Source: DUPU01 sp050952465 (GTDB lineage Bacteria; Bacillota; Dehalobacteriia; Dehalobacteriales; Dehalobacteriaceae). From it: DNA of 64,000 nucleotides. A model generated the notes under the pieces. The model was given only the letters and a program-made list of their open reading frames with translations. It was not told the origin of the DNA and ran no database searches. A program made the translations under genes and the position numbers. The stretch covers positions 124,001-188,000 of the forward strand of contig JBMNKZ010000008.1 of the NCBI GenBank assembly GCA_050952465.1. The letters are read 5' to 3'. Shown here piece by piece: positions 41,378 through 49,724 of the stretch. Positions within the stretch are counted from its first letter, which is position 1. Every line of letters begins with the position of its first letter.

Positions 41378-42085
41378 TTGATCATCCAAATGGTAGATGT
41401 TTCCAAGTCATACGAGAACGGAGTTTCTGCCCTTCAAGATATAAATATTAATATTGAAAAGGGAGAATTTGTTTTTCTTATTGGCCAAAGCGGGGCTGGT
41501 AAAACGACTTTTATCCGCCTTTTATTTCGAGAAGAACTGCCTACTACAGGGCAAATCATGATAGGGGGCAGAAGCATTATCCGTTTAAGCCGAAAAGAGA
41601 TTGCGATCCTAAGAAGAAATATTGGAGTTGTTTTTCAGGACTTTCGTTTGTTGCCCAACCTAAATGTCTATGAGAATGTGGCCTTTGCCCTAAGGGTTAC
41701 GGAGTGCCCTACTAGTTATATTAGACAGAGAGTGCCTGAGGTTCTGGAAATCGTGGGCTTAAGCCATAAAAGCAGTGCTTTTCCTGCTCAATTATCCGGT
41801 GGGGAGCAACAGCGGGTAGCTATTGCTCGAGCCATTGTGAATAAACCTATGATGCTGGTTGCCGATGAACCTACCGGAAACCTAGATCCTAAAATTTCGT
41901 GGGAACTAATGAAACTGTTAAATGAAATCAATAAAGCAGGGACAACCGTTCTGGTAGCAACCCATGCTCGGGATATTGTAGATGTGATGAGAAAAAGGGT
42001 TCTAGTATTAGAAAAAGGCAGGTTAATCCGAGACGACATGGGAGGTGGCTATGATGAAGCTAAGAACAACAGGCTACTTCTTTAA
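41378..42085 (+). CDS. ftsE: cell division ATP-binding protein FtsE
   Basis: 235 residues. Walker A GQSGAGKTT, FtsE-type FQDFRLLPNLNVYENVAFAL, signature LSGGEQQRVAIARAI and Walker B VADEPTGNLDP. FtsE drives FtsX to control peptidoglycan hydrolases during growth or division. TTG start with GAGGGAG about 10 bp upstream. The 3' end overlaps the FtsX start by 35 bp. The C-terminal ~10 residues past the overlap (GGGYDEAKNNRLLL) are slightly longer than usual. Confidence 0.95.
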   Translation: MIIQMVDVSKSYENGVSALQDININIEKGEFVFLIGQSGAGKTTFIRLLFREELPTTGQIMIGGRSIIRLSRKEIAILRRNIGVVFQDFRLLPNLNVYENVAFALRVTECPTSYIRQRVPEVLEIVGLSHKSSAFPAQLSGGEQQRVAIARAIVNKPMMLVADEPTGNLDPKISWELMKLLNEINKAGTTVLVATHARDIVDVMRKRVLVLEKGRLIRDDMGGGYDEAKNNRLLL

Positions 42086-42941
42086 AGAGTCTCTGTTTTC
42101 CTTAAAAAGAAATGGGTGGATGAGTTTTGCCTCCGTATTAACGGTAGCTATTTCCTTATTTATTTGCGGTGTATTCTGGCTTTTGGTTTTAAATGTAAAT
42201 AATGTAGCCGATATCATTGAATCCAATGTGGAAATCAGAGCTTTTCTTCAGGAAGATACATCAAAAGAGCAAGTTGATGCTGCGGAAGAGCAAATAAAAG
42301 CATTGCCTGGGGTAAAAAGCATTGATTTTATCAGTCGGGATGAGGCTTTAGCATCTTTGAGAGATAAATTTGGGGATAAGGCAAACCTATTAGATGCTTT
42401 AGAAGGGCGGAATCCCTTGCCTGATTCTTTCACAATTAAGACGAAAACCCCTGATGATGTGGTGCCTGTGGCTCAATCGATAGAAAACACCGGGATGTTT
42501 CAAAAAGTACGATATGGCGAAGGGGTTGTAGAAAAACTTTTTGCCTTGATTAACTGGATCCGTCTTTTAGGAGTAGGGATGATGTCTCTTTTAGCCCTGG
42601 CCGCGGTAATGCTGATTGCTATTACCATAAGATTAACTGTCTACTCCCGAAAAGAGGAAGTCATTATTATGAAATATGTCGGTGCTACCGATTGGTTTAT
42701 TCGCTGGCCTTTTTTCCTGGAAGGGATATTCTTGGGATTAATCGGTTCATTGGTGGCAGTATTGGCCTTATTTTATTCCTATCTTTCACTTTTGGAAAAT
42801 GTTAACGTTTCTTTAGCTTTTATTCGTTTAATCAGTGAACCGGAATTATTATGGAAAATTAGTGGAGGAATGATTTTGGCCGGTACCTTTTTGGGGGCGG
42901 TCGGCAGTGTGATTTCCTTACGCAAGTTCTTAAAAGTTTAA
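42051..42941 (+). CDS. ftsX: cell division protein FtsX
   Basis: 296 residues with the FtsX topology: membrane segment near 20-42, a ~110-residue extracellular loop (about 45-165, with VDAAEEQIKALPGVKSI and IDFISRDEALASL), and three further segments (about 170-195, 220-245, 265-290). ATG 42051 follows GGGAGGTGG. It partners FtsE and, through its extracellular loop, the coiled-coil hydrolase encoded next. Confidence 0.94.
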   Translation: MMKLRTTGYFFKESLFSLKRNGWMSFASVLTVAISLFICGVFWLLVLNVNNVADIIESNVEIRAFLQEDTSKEQVDAAEEQIKALPGVKSIDFISRDEALASLRDKFGDKANLLDALEGRNPLPDSFTIKTKTPDDVVPVAQSIENTGMFQKVRYGEGVVEKLFALINWIRLLGVGMMSLLALAAVMLIAITIRLTVYSRKEEVIIMKYVGATDWFIRWPFFLEGIFLGLIGSLVAVLALFYSYLSLLENVNVSLAFIRLISEPELLWKISGGMILAGTFLGAVGSVISLRKFLKV

Positions 42942-42959
42942 TTAAAGGGGGTAAAGGAA

Positions 42960-44114
42960 GTGTCCTGGTTACGAGGTTATAAGTTAATGGTGGGTTTGTT
43001 TGCGTTTGGAATACTATTGGCGGCAGGTTTACTGCCTGCCTATGGTGATCAATTAGACGACTTTAAAAAGCAACAGCAAAAGTTGCAACGGCAAATGGAA
43101 CTTCAAAAGAAAGAACTAAAGGAAAAAGAAGCCGAGAGAAAAACCTATATCAGTCAGCTGAATAAACTGGAGAATGATATGGCAGAAGTCCAAGATGATT
43201 TAGACAGCTTGGTTCAGCAACTGAAAAATGCGGAAAACCAGGTGGCCATTACCTCTCAAGAACTAAGAGAAAGGGAAGAAGAACTACAGCAAAGAATGGA
43301 TGTCTTTAGCCAGAGAGTTAAAGAGGTTTATATTAACGGGCAGGTGTCTTATTTGGAGGTTGCTTTCCAGGCCACCAGTGTCAGTGACTTTTTAGGCCAG
43401 TTTGACCTGCTGGAAGAACTGGTGGAACAAGACGTGGAACTGATGGATGAAATAGAGACCCAAATAAATGAAATAGAAGCGAAAAAGGCGGCACTGGAGA
43501 AACAGCGTAACAAGATTCAAAGTATCAAAAAATCCACAGAAAAACAAGAAAAACTCTTGGCCTTAAAGCAGGAAGAGAAAAAACAGTGGATTGAACAAGT
43601 AGAACAGGATAAAAAGGAAGTAGAGAAGGCTTTAGATGAGCTGGAGAAACTTTCTGCCCAAGTTGCTGCCCAGATTAAAAAAATCCAGGCGGAGCGGGCA
43701 AAGAACTCCAAAAATCAGTTCAGCGGGGAGTTTTCCTGGCCTACCCCAGGATATACCAGAATTACATCGGAGTATGGATATCGGATTCATCCAATTCTAA
43801 AAACTAAAAGAATGCATACAGGGATTGATATTGGGGCACCTGCCGGGACGAGTATCAAAGCTGTGGATGACGGAACTGTTATTTTTGCCGGGTGGTTGGG
43901 GGCCTATGGCAATGCTACCATTATTGATCATGGTGGTGGTATTTCTTCTATGTATGCGCACCAATCCAGTATTTCAGTGAAGGAAAATCAGGATGTGAAA
44001 CGGGGACAAGTCATTGGTAAGGTAGGGAGTACCGGTTGGAGTACCGGAGCCCATCTTCACTTCGAAGTGCGGAAAAACGGGGATCCCATTAACCCGTGGA
44101 ATTACTTAAAATAA
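42960..44114 (+). CDS. coiled-coil M23 (LytM) peptidoglycan hydrolase
   Basis: 384 residues. Signal peptide (about 1-29, ending GLLPAYGD), long coiled coil (about 30-250) and a C-terminal LytM/M23 peptidase domain (about 270-384) with zinc and catalytic motifs MHTGIDIG, SMYAHQ and GAHLHFEVR all intact. Unlike EnvC, it is therefore an active-type endopeptidase, similar in layout to FtsEX-controlled hydrolases such as CwlO or PcsB. GTG start after AAAGGGGG, 18 bp behind ftsX. Probably activated by FtsEX through the coiled coil. Confidence 0.93.
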   Translation: MSWLRGYKLMVGLFAFGILLAAGLLPAYGDQLDDFKKQQQKLQRQMELQKKELKEKEAERKTYISQLNKLENDMAEVQDDLDSLVQQLKNAENQVAITSQELREREEELQQRMDVFSQRVKEVYINGQVSYLEVAFQATSVSDFLGQFDLLEELVEQDVELMDEIETQINEIEAKKAALEKQRNKIQSIKKSTEKQEKLLALKQEEKKQWIEQVEQDKKEVEKALDELEKLSAQVAAQIKKIQAERAKNSKNQFSGEFSWPTPGYTRITSEYGYRIHPILKTKRMHTGIDIGAPAGTSIKAVDDGTVIFAGWLGAYGNATIIDHGGGISSMYAHQSSISVKENQDVKRGQVIGKVGSTGWSTGAHLHFEVRKNGDPINPWNYLK

Positions 44115-44116
44115 CC

Positions 44117-44160
44117 CCCCTCAATAATTTTTAACATCTCTCAATGCGAGGGGTGTTTTT
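44117..44160 (+). terminator. probable terminator after the M23 hydrolase
   Basis: CCCCTC pairs with GAGGGG across a long loop, followed by TGTTTTT. Loop size lowers confidence. Confidence 0.5.
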
Positions 44161-44268
44161 ACTTTGTTGTAATTTAATTAATAATAACGTAAAATAAGTC
44201 ATATAGTTATTTATAGATATTCTGACGGTGAGTGAATTAACCTTTATACATAGAGAGGGTGGTTTTTC

Positions 44269-45450
44269 TTGGCAAAAAGACGAGGATTTTTGGTCGGAGT
44301 AATATCAGGCTTAGCCCTTGGGGCAGGCCTTTTATTTCTTATGGTTTCACTTAACACCTGGCATTTGGGAAATGCTTTCAAAGCCGTTTCTTTAATTAAA
44401 GCCAGATCTTTAGAACCATTAAATGCCCAGCAGATGGTAGACGGTGCCATGAAGGGAATCGTGAAGGAATTAAATGATCCTTATTCCGTTTACCTAGAAC
44501 CAGAAGAATACCAGTCCTTGCAGACCCAGATGAAAGGCACGTATGGCGGGTTGGGGATTTATGTGGGAATACCAGAAGATACAAAAAGGTTGACTGTAAT
44601 GTCTCCTATTAAAGGAACCCCGGCGGCCAGAGCGGGGATCAAGTCGGGTGACGAAATCTGGGAGATTGACGGTAAAAACGCGCAAGAAATGGATATAGAC
44701 ACGGCCGTAAGCTTGATGAAAGGAGAGGCTGGTACCAAGGTAACCCTCGGCATTAAAAGCCCAAATGAAGAGAAGGTCCACCAGATCCCATTGGTGCGGG
44801 AAATTATTGAAATCCCGTCGGTAGAGGGAAAAATGCTTGAACAATATCCGGATTTGGCTTATATTAATATCTCTATGTTCAATGATATGACCGGCCAAGA
44901 ACTTTACGAAACTATAGAAGAACTTACCCAAGAAAATAATTGTCGGGGATTGATTCTCGATCTTCGGAATAATCCAGGGGGAGCTTTAAACGCTGCAGTA
45001 GAAGCGGGAGGGCTTTTTGTTCCTGAAGGAGATCCTGTGGTTTGGCTGGTGGATAAACAACGGACGGAAGCTTTTATTTCTTCCGGAAATTTAATTGATT
45101 TACCTCTTGTGGTATTAATAAACAAGGGAAGTGCCAGCGCGTCGGAAATACTGGCTGGGGCGATAAAAGATGTGAAAGCTGGCACCCTGGTGGGGGAAAC
45201 CAGTTTTGGCAAGGGTATTGTACAAAGCGTTTTTGAGCTGGGAGATGGGGCAGCTTTAAAGATTACTACCGCAAAATACCTTACACCCAATAAAAATGAC
45301 ATTCACAAGAAAGGGATTGAACCGGACGTAAAGGTCATCATCCCAGAAGGCACTGATCCCGCTGTGATTTATTCCATAGATCCGGAAAAGGATATCCAAT
45401 TAAATAAAGCAGTTGAGATTTTACAGACAAAGATTATTAATAATAACTAA
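44269..45450 (+). CDS. carboxy-terminal processing protease, CtpA/CtpB (S41)
   Basis: 393 residues. N-terminal membrane anchor (about 8-25), a PDZ domain (about 90-170, GLGIYVGIPEDTKRLTVMSP) and the S41 catalytic core with LRNNPGGALNAAV, the Ser of INKGSASASEILAG and Lys of TSFGKGIVQ. It cleaves C-termini of exported substrates. In Bacillus subtilis ctpB is next to ftsEX and minJ, the same order as here. TTG start after GAGAGGGTGG. Confidence 0.94.
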   Translation: MAKRRGFLVGVISGLALGAGLLFLMVSLNTWHLGNAFKAVSLIKARSLEPLNAQQMVDGAMKGIVKELNDPYSVYLEPEEYQSLQTQMKGTYGGLGIYVGIPEDTKRLTVMSPIKGTPAARAGIKSGDEIWEIDGKNAQEMDIDTAVSLMKGEAGTKVTLGIKSPNEEKVHQIPLVREIIEIPSVEGKMLEQYPDLAYINISMFNDMTGQELYETIEELTQENNCRGLILDLRNNPGGALNAAVEAGGLFVPEGDPVVWLVDKQRTEAFISSGNLIDLPLVVLINKGSASASEILAGAIKDVKAGTLVGETSFGKGIVQSVFELGDGAALKITTAKYLTPNKNDIHKKGIEPDVKVIIPEGTDPAVIYSIDPEKDIQLNKAVEILQTKIINNN

Positions 45451-45604
45451 TACCTGGAATATTGTGTTTTAACGTACAATAAAGTAAAATAGGTATTAGA
45501 GTTCCTGGCATCAAGTGGTTTTTTACTTCGTTGGAAATTGTTATCTGGAAGCTATACAGTTCTTCTTAGAACTTTTAGCTATTATCCAAAGAACCTTCAA
45601 TAGT

Positions 45605-45631
45605 AAACACGGGTTTTTCCCGTGTTTTTTT
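45605..45631 (+). terminator. rho-independent terminator
   Basis: AACACGGG-TTTTT-CCCGTGTT followed by T5, ending about 18 bp before the next start codon. Confidence 0.85.
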
Positions 45632-45648
45632 GCAGGGGGTGCTTTAAC

Positions 45649-46920
45649 TTGTTTTCTCTTGGTGACTTTTTGCAATTGACACAGATGCTGGTACAGTCCT
45701 TTATGCGCATAGTTTTTACCTCTCAAGATGCGATCTTTTTCTGGTTAATTGTCTTTTTATTGGCCATGCAGTATAGCCGCATGCAAAAAACAAAGGAGGC
45801 TTGGTTTGGCAGGTCACCCGAACCAACTTGGCAGCCTGTTTTGATGGCAGTAGCCAGTGGTTTGCTTGGGGGATTGGCTGGGAGTTTTCTTATGGTTTTT
45901 GTGGGAATCAACCTGGCTGATATTGGTATAGGGTGGCTTTGGCCCTTAGCAATTCTACTGATGCTTCTACACCCCCGACTTTTATGTTTCTCCTACGCCG
46001 GTGGGATCATTTCCTTAAGTTCCTTGTTATTCGGTTTTCCTATGATTAATGTACCTCAACTAATGGCCTTAGTTGCTCTCTTACATATGATTGAGGCTTT
46101 GTTGATTTATATTTCCGGCCATCTCGGAGCAGTACCGGTCTATATTAGAAATAAAGCAGGACAAGTTACCGGTGCTTTTAATCTTCAAAAGCTTTGGCCT
46201 ATACCCATTGTAGCTTTGGCAGTGATGAATATTCCCCTGGATCAGCTTGCCGGATCGTCCATAAACATGCCGGATTGGTGGCCCTTAATTAAACCAGGGA
46301 ATAATGTGGATCCAGATCAGTTAACCTATGTACTTTTACCGGTAATCGCCGCTCTCGGATACGGGGATTTGGCCGTTACAGCCCGTCCTCAGGAAAAAAG
46401 CAGGAAATCTGCTCTGAATCTTTTCTTTTTTAGTTTTGTTTTAATGAGCCTGGCTGTCTTGGCTTCTCATTTTAGTGGGTTCGCTTTGCTGGCGGCTCTC
46501 TTCAGTCCCCTGGGACATGAACTGGTAATTTGGTGGGGGCAAAGGGAAGAACTAAAGGGGAGTCCTCTTTATGTGCAACCGGAACAAGGAGTGCGCATTT
46601 TAGATGTTTTTCGGGAATCACCTGCCGCCAAATTAGGTTTGAAGTCCGGGGATGTCATTATGAATGTTAATGGTTGGGAAGTAAATTCTAAAGAAGCTTT
46701 TTTTCGCGCCTTGGAGGAGTCTTGGGGTGTGGTAGAAGTGGAGTGGCGAAAATATCCCGAAGAAACCTTTATGAGAAATACGGTACGGAAAACCTTGACG
46801 GAGGATTTTGGAATAATCCTTGTTCCCGGAGCCTATGACCGGCCCATGGTGGAGTTTAGTAACGGGGGAATATTAGGTCGCTGGCTGAAGAAAAAAATGG
46901 GCCGGAAGTTTAAATCATAA
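45649..46920 (+). CDS. polytopic PDZ protein, MinJ-like
   Basis: 423 residues. About eight membrane segments (residues 1-295) followed by a cytoplasmic PDZ domain (about 305-390, GVRILDVFRESPAAKLGLKSGDVI). This layout and the position after ftsEX and ctp match MinJ of Bacillus, which links MinD to DivIVA at the poles. Sequence identity to MinJ cannot be judged here. TTG 45649 follows CAGGGGGTG; the GTG at 45622 lies in the terminator stem and is rejected. Confidence 0.75.
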   Translation: MFSLGDFLQLTQMLVQSFMRIVFTSQDAIFFWLIVFLLAMQYSRMQKTKEAWFGRSPEPTWQPVLMAVASGLLGGLAGSFLMVFVGINLADIGIGWLWPLAILLMLLHPRLLCFSYAGGIISLSSLLFGFPMINVPQLMALVALLHMIEALLIYISGHLGAVPVYIRNKAGQVTGAFNLQKLWPIPIVALAVMNIPLDQLAGSSINMPDWWPLIKPGNNVDPDQLTYVLLPVIAALGYGDLAVTARPQEKSRKSALNLFFFSFVLMSLAVLASHFSGFALLAALFSPLGHELVIWWGQREELKGSPLYVQPEQGVRILDVFRESPAAKLGLKSGDVIMNVNGWEVNSKEAFFRALEESWGVVEVEWRKYPEETFMRNTVRKTLTEDFGIILVPGAYDRPMVEFSNGGILGRWLKKKMGRKFKS

Positions 46921-46954
46921 GTCAGTAGCAGATATAAAGAAGGGGGAGGAGATT

Positions 46955-48151
46955 ATGGTAGATAAGGTCACAAAAGCAAGATCACTTAGATCCCTTGGTT
47001 TTTTGATTTTTTTAATTTCTATTGGAGAAGGCATGACCGCTCCGGCGATACCTTTGGTAGGCAATAATTTAGGTGCATCCTACAGTTTAATTGGATTTTT
47101 TATGACGGGATATTCAGTGGCTTATGGCATCATGACTATTTTATCCGGTCGGTTTTCCGATATTTTGGGCAGGAAAAAAATTCTTTTGTTCAGCGTGTTA
47201 ATCTGCTTTTTTGCCTCTGTTGGATACTGCTATGCCGGATCTCCTCTTACATTATTAATTTTTCGCACCTTGGAAGGGATGAGCCGGGGGATCTTTTGGG
47301 TGGTCATGGAAGCAATTCTTGCAGATAACACTGAACCGGAAAACCGGGGCAAAGAGTCCGGTCGATTCACCTCGGCTTATGGCATCGGGGCGATGCTAGG
47401 CTGCGCTATAGGTGGTTTTTTTATGGAGTATTATTCTTTGACTTTCGTGTTTCCTCTTTACCCTGTTTTTTGTATCTTAGCTTATGTTATTGGGTTGCGA
47501 GGCATTACCGAAGTACCCCAAAACCATCATGAAACTTATGGGGGAACTGATACCGGACATCGCGCTTTATGGAGAGAAATAAAAATCATATGGCCCTTAT
47601 GTTATATCTTTTTCACTTATGCCGGTTTTCTTTATTCTATTTCCGGCTTATTATCCATGGTGGCGGGTTATTTCCATGTATCCTACCTGGGCATTGGCTT
47701 GATTTTTGCTTTGTTTTGGGGCTGTCGGGTAATTTCCTTTTCCAGTTCGGGTCTAATTACCGAAAAAATAGGCCGAAAACCGATGCTGATCATGGGGACA
47801 GTTTTTTTAGGCATTGCGGCCATTATGTTTATTTTAGGAGAAGGATTTTTGTCTATTACTGTGGCTGCCATCCTGGGTGGTCTAGGTACCGGGATCATCT
47901 TTCCTCTTCTAATTGCCATTACAGCGGATGTAGCATCCCCCGGTTACAGCGGTTTTGATATGGGGGCTTTGGAATTTTGCGGTTCCATTGGGATGGTCGC
48001 CCAGACCGCCTTATCAGGAATTTTGGGCCAATACAGAGGTGTGCAGATGACCTATTCCTTTACTTTGGTGGTTTGTTTAATTGGAATTGTAATTGCCGGG
48101 GTTTTTGTTAAAGACAGAACCGGACACCATAAAATTTCCCTCTCGGAGTAA
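46955..48151 (+). CDS. major facilitator superfamily transporter
   Basis: 398 residues with 12 hydrophobic segments. The MFS loop 2-3 motif is present as GRFSDILGRKKILLF, and a weaker copy as LITEKIGRKPMLIMG in the second half. Substrate cannot be read; the half-and-half pattern is like drug-efflux or sugar-efflux members. ATG follows GGGGGAGGAG, 35 bp behind the MinJ-like gene, so co-transcription is possible. A very strong terminator follows. Confidence 0.88.
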   Translation: MVDKVTKARSLRSLGFLIFLISIGEGMTAPAIPLVGNNLGASYSLIGFFMTGYSVAYGIMTILSGRFSDILGRKKILLFSVLICFFASVGYCYAGSPLTLLIFRTLEGMSRGIFWVVMEAILADNTEPENRGKESGRFTSAYGIGAMLGCAIGGFFMEYYSLTFVFPLYPVFCILAYVIGLRGITEVPQNHHETYGGTDTGHRALWREIKIIWPLCYIFFTYAGFLYSISGLLSMVAGYFHVSYLGIGLIFALFWGCRVISFSSSGLITEKIGRKPMLIMGTVFLGIAAIMFILGEGFLSITVAAILGGLGTGIIFPLLIAITADVASPGYSGFDMGALEFCGSIGMVAQTALSGILGQYRGVQMTYSFTLVVCLIGIVIAGVFVKDRTGHHKISLSE

Positions 48152-48188
48152 TTATCCCCTACTCCTCATGTCACTGCTTCAAGTGCTA

Positions 48189-48228
48189 AACCCCTTGACC
48201 CAACACTAATTGGGTCAAGGGGTTTTTA
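48189..48228 (+). terminator. rho-independent terminator, 15-bp perfect stem
   Basis: AACCCCTTGACCCAA (48189-48203) and TTGGGTCAAGGGGTT (48210-48224) are perfect complements with loop CACTAA; T-run follows. Confidence 0.93.
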
Positions 48229-48320
48229 GGTCTATCAGAAAACATAATTCTTTCTGATAGACTAAGCGCAACTGAGGCTTTCGTGGGTGCTAGAGGCTTG
48301 GTCTAAGCAAGGTTTTCTTT
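48229..48320 (+). repeat. 95-bp intergenic element, copy 2
   Basis: Starts with GGTCTATCAGAAA pairing with TTTCTGATAGAC (perfect 12-bp stem), continues with CTGAGGCTTTCGTGGGTGCT and ends with a weak CTTG...CAAG stem followed by TTTTCTTT. Clearly related to 36375-36468; both begin right after the T-run of a terminator. Confidence 0.6.
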
Positions 48321-48458
48321 ATTTGGTGCAAACCGGTTTACTTCTTAGAATAAATGAATAGTTTAACAATGTTCAAGCACTTGGTCGCGCCAAAGCTCAT
48401 AACATAGTATAGACATGAGGCATAATAGTACTTATTAAGGAGGAGAGGGAGGCATCCG

Positions 48459-49550
48459 ATGAAAAAAGGTAAAATCAGATATGGATATCCCGGTGGAAAT
48501 ACCTGCCGTGGTTTTTATTCCTTTTTTGCTTTAGGCTTAAAAAATATGGAACGAATTTTTATTCTGAAAGGAGGACCCGGCACGGGTAAGTCAACATTAA
48601 TGCGAAAGATCGGTTTGGAAATGGCAGAAAGGGGTTTTAACGTAGATTTTTGGCAATGTTCTTCAGATAATGATTCTATTGATGGGGTGATTTTCCCGGA
48701 ACTAAAAACGGCAGTGGTGGATGGGACTGCCCCTCACGTGATTGAACCTCGTTATCCGGGGGTAATTGATCAAATTATTAATTTAGGGGACCATTGGAAT
48801 GAGCACTATCTTAAGTCCCATAAAAATGAAATTATGAAGTTAGTAGATGAAATCACTGGTTGTTTTAAAACTGCGTGGAATTATCTCCATGATGCCAAAC
48901 AGGTTCATGATGAATGGAAAAGTATTAATGGGAAAGCTATGAATTTTGAAAAGGTAAACCAAAAAACGGATCAATTAATCCAAGAAATTTTTAATGTGAA
49001 TGCACCTTTAGTGCGTCATATGTTTTCCGGAGCAATTACGCCGGGAGGTTTGGTAAACTATATTAACAACATTACGGAGGACTGTAAAACTCGTTACATT
49101 TTAAAAGGGTTGCCGGGAACGGGCAAGTCTACTCTGATTAAAAAGATAGCTGATGGAGCAGTGGAAAGGGGGTATCAAGCAGATCTTTATCATTGTGCCC
49201 TAGATCCTGACAGCCTGGATATGGTGGTAATACCTCAATTAGGGATCGCCGTTTTAGACGGAAGCATTCCCCATTTAGAGGATCCGGAACGGCCTGGAGA
49301 CAGAATCATTGACATGTTAGAGGCTTTTGATGCCAATTTAGTACGCCAGGAATCTAAAAAGTTGGTGGAAGTACAAAAGGAATTCGATCATTTAATGGAT
49401 GAAGCAGTAGGAAACATTGCCCAGGCGAAAAGACTTCATGATAAATTGGAAGGATACTATGTTAAAGCCATGGATTTTGAGGCAGTAGAGCAGAAGAGGA
49501 AACAGGTAATGTATAAGATTTTAAACCAATCGGAAAAAAGAGAAGGGTAG
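48459..49550 (+). CDS. duplicated P-loop ATPase, function unknown
   Basis: 363 residues built from two similar halves. The first has Walker A GGPGTGKSTLMRKIG (about 36-50), the second GLPGTGKSTLIKKIA (about 215-229); each is followed by a copy of the same pattern (DFWQCSSDNDSIDGVIFPEL vs YHCALDPDSLDMVVIPQL) and a proline-rich turn (HVIEPRYPG vs HLEDPERPGD). This matches an uncharacterised Firmicute ATPase family. Neither membrane segments nor DNA-binding motifs are seen. ATG follows AGGAGGAGAGG. It stands alone between two terminators. Role unknown. Confidence 0.85.
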   Translation: MKKGKIRYGYPGGNTCRGFYSFFALGLKNMERIFILKGGPGTGKSTLMRKIGLEMAERGFNVDFWQCSSDNDSIDGVIFPELKTAVVDGTAPHVIEPRYPGVIDQIINLGDHWNEHYLKSHKNEIMKLVDEITGCFKTAWNYLHDAKQVHDEWKSINGKAMNFEKVNQKTDQLIQEIFNVNAPLVRHMFSGAITPGGLVNYINNITEDCKTRYILKGLPGTGKSTLIKKIADGAVERGYQADLYHCALDPDSLDMVVIPQLGIAVLDGSIPHLEDPERPGDRIIDMLEAFDANLVRQESKKLVEVQKEFDHLMDEAVGNIAQAKRLHDKLEGYYVKAMDFEAVEQKRKQVMYKILNQSEKREG

Positions 49551-49572
49551 GTTTTAGCCTACCTTCTTTCTT
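49545..49572 (+). terminator. rho-independent terminator overlapping the ATPase stop
   Basis: GGTAGG-TTTTAG-CCTACC followed by TTCTTTCTTT; the left arm contains the stop codon. Confidence 0.7.
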
Positions 49573-49673
49573 TAGCAGTTATCCTCTGAAGCAGGGTAGT
49601 CTATCTTTTTACCGTAATGGTAATAAATAGAATGGGGCTAATTCATTAATTTTTATTTGATTTGTAGTATTAT

Positions 49674-49681
49674 GATATAAT
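49674..49681 (+). promoter_or_regulatory. extended -10 element for uvrB
   Basis: TGATATAAT (from 49673) matches TGnTATAAT; no good -35. It is about 43 bp before the uvrB ATG. No LexA-like (DinR) operator was recognised here. Confidence 0.5.
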
Positions 49682-49724
49682 GTATAAGATATTGAAAAAG
49701 AAAGACTGAAGCGGGGAAGGAATA

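Larger units (their letters stand above)
48152..48458. other. 307-bp gap with terminator and repeat element
   Basis: Holds the terminator at 48189-48228, the second copy of the 95-bp element (48229-48320), and about 140 bp of AT-rich DNA leading to the ATPase gene. No further gene or clear promoter was seen. Confidence 0.6.
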
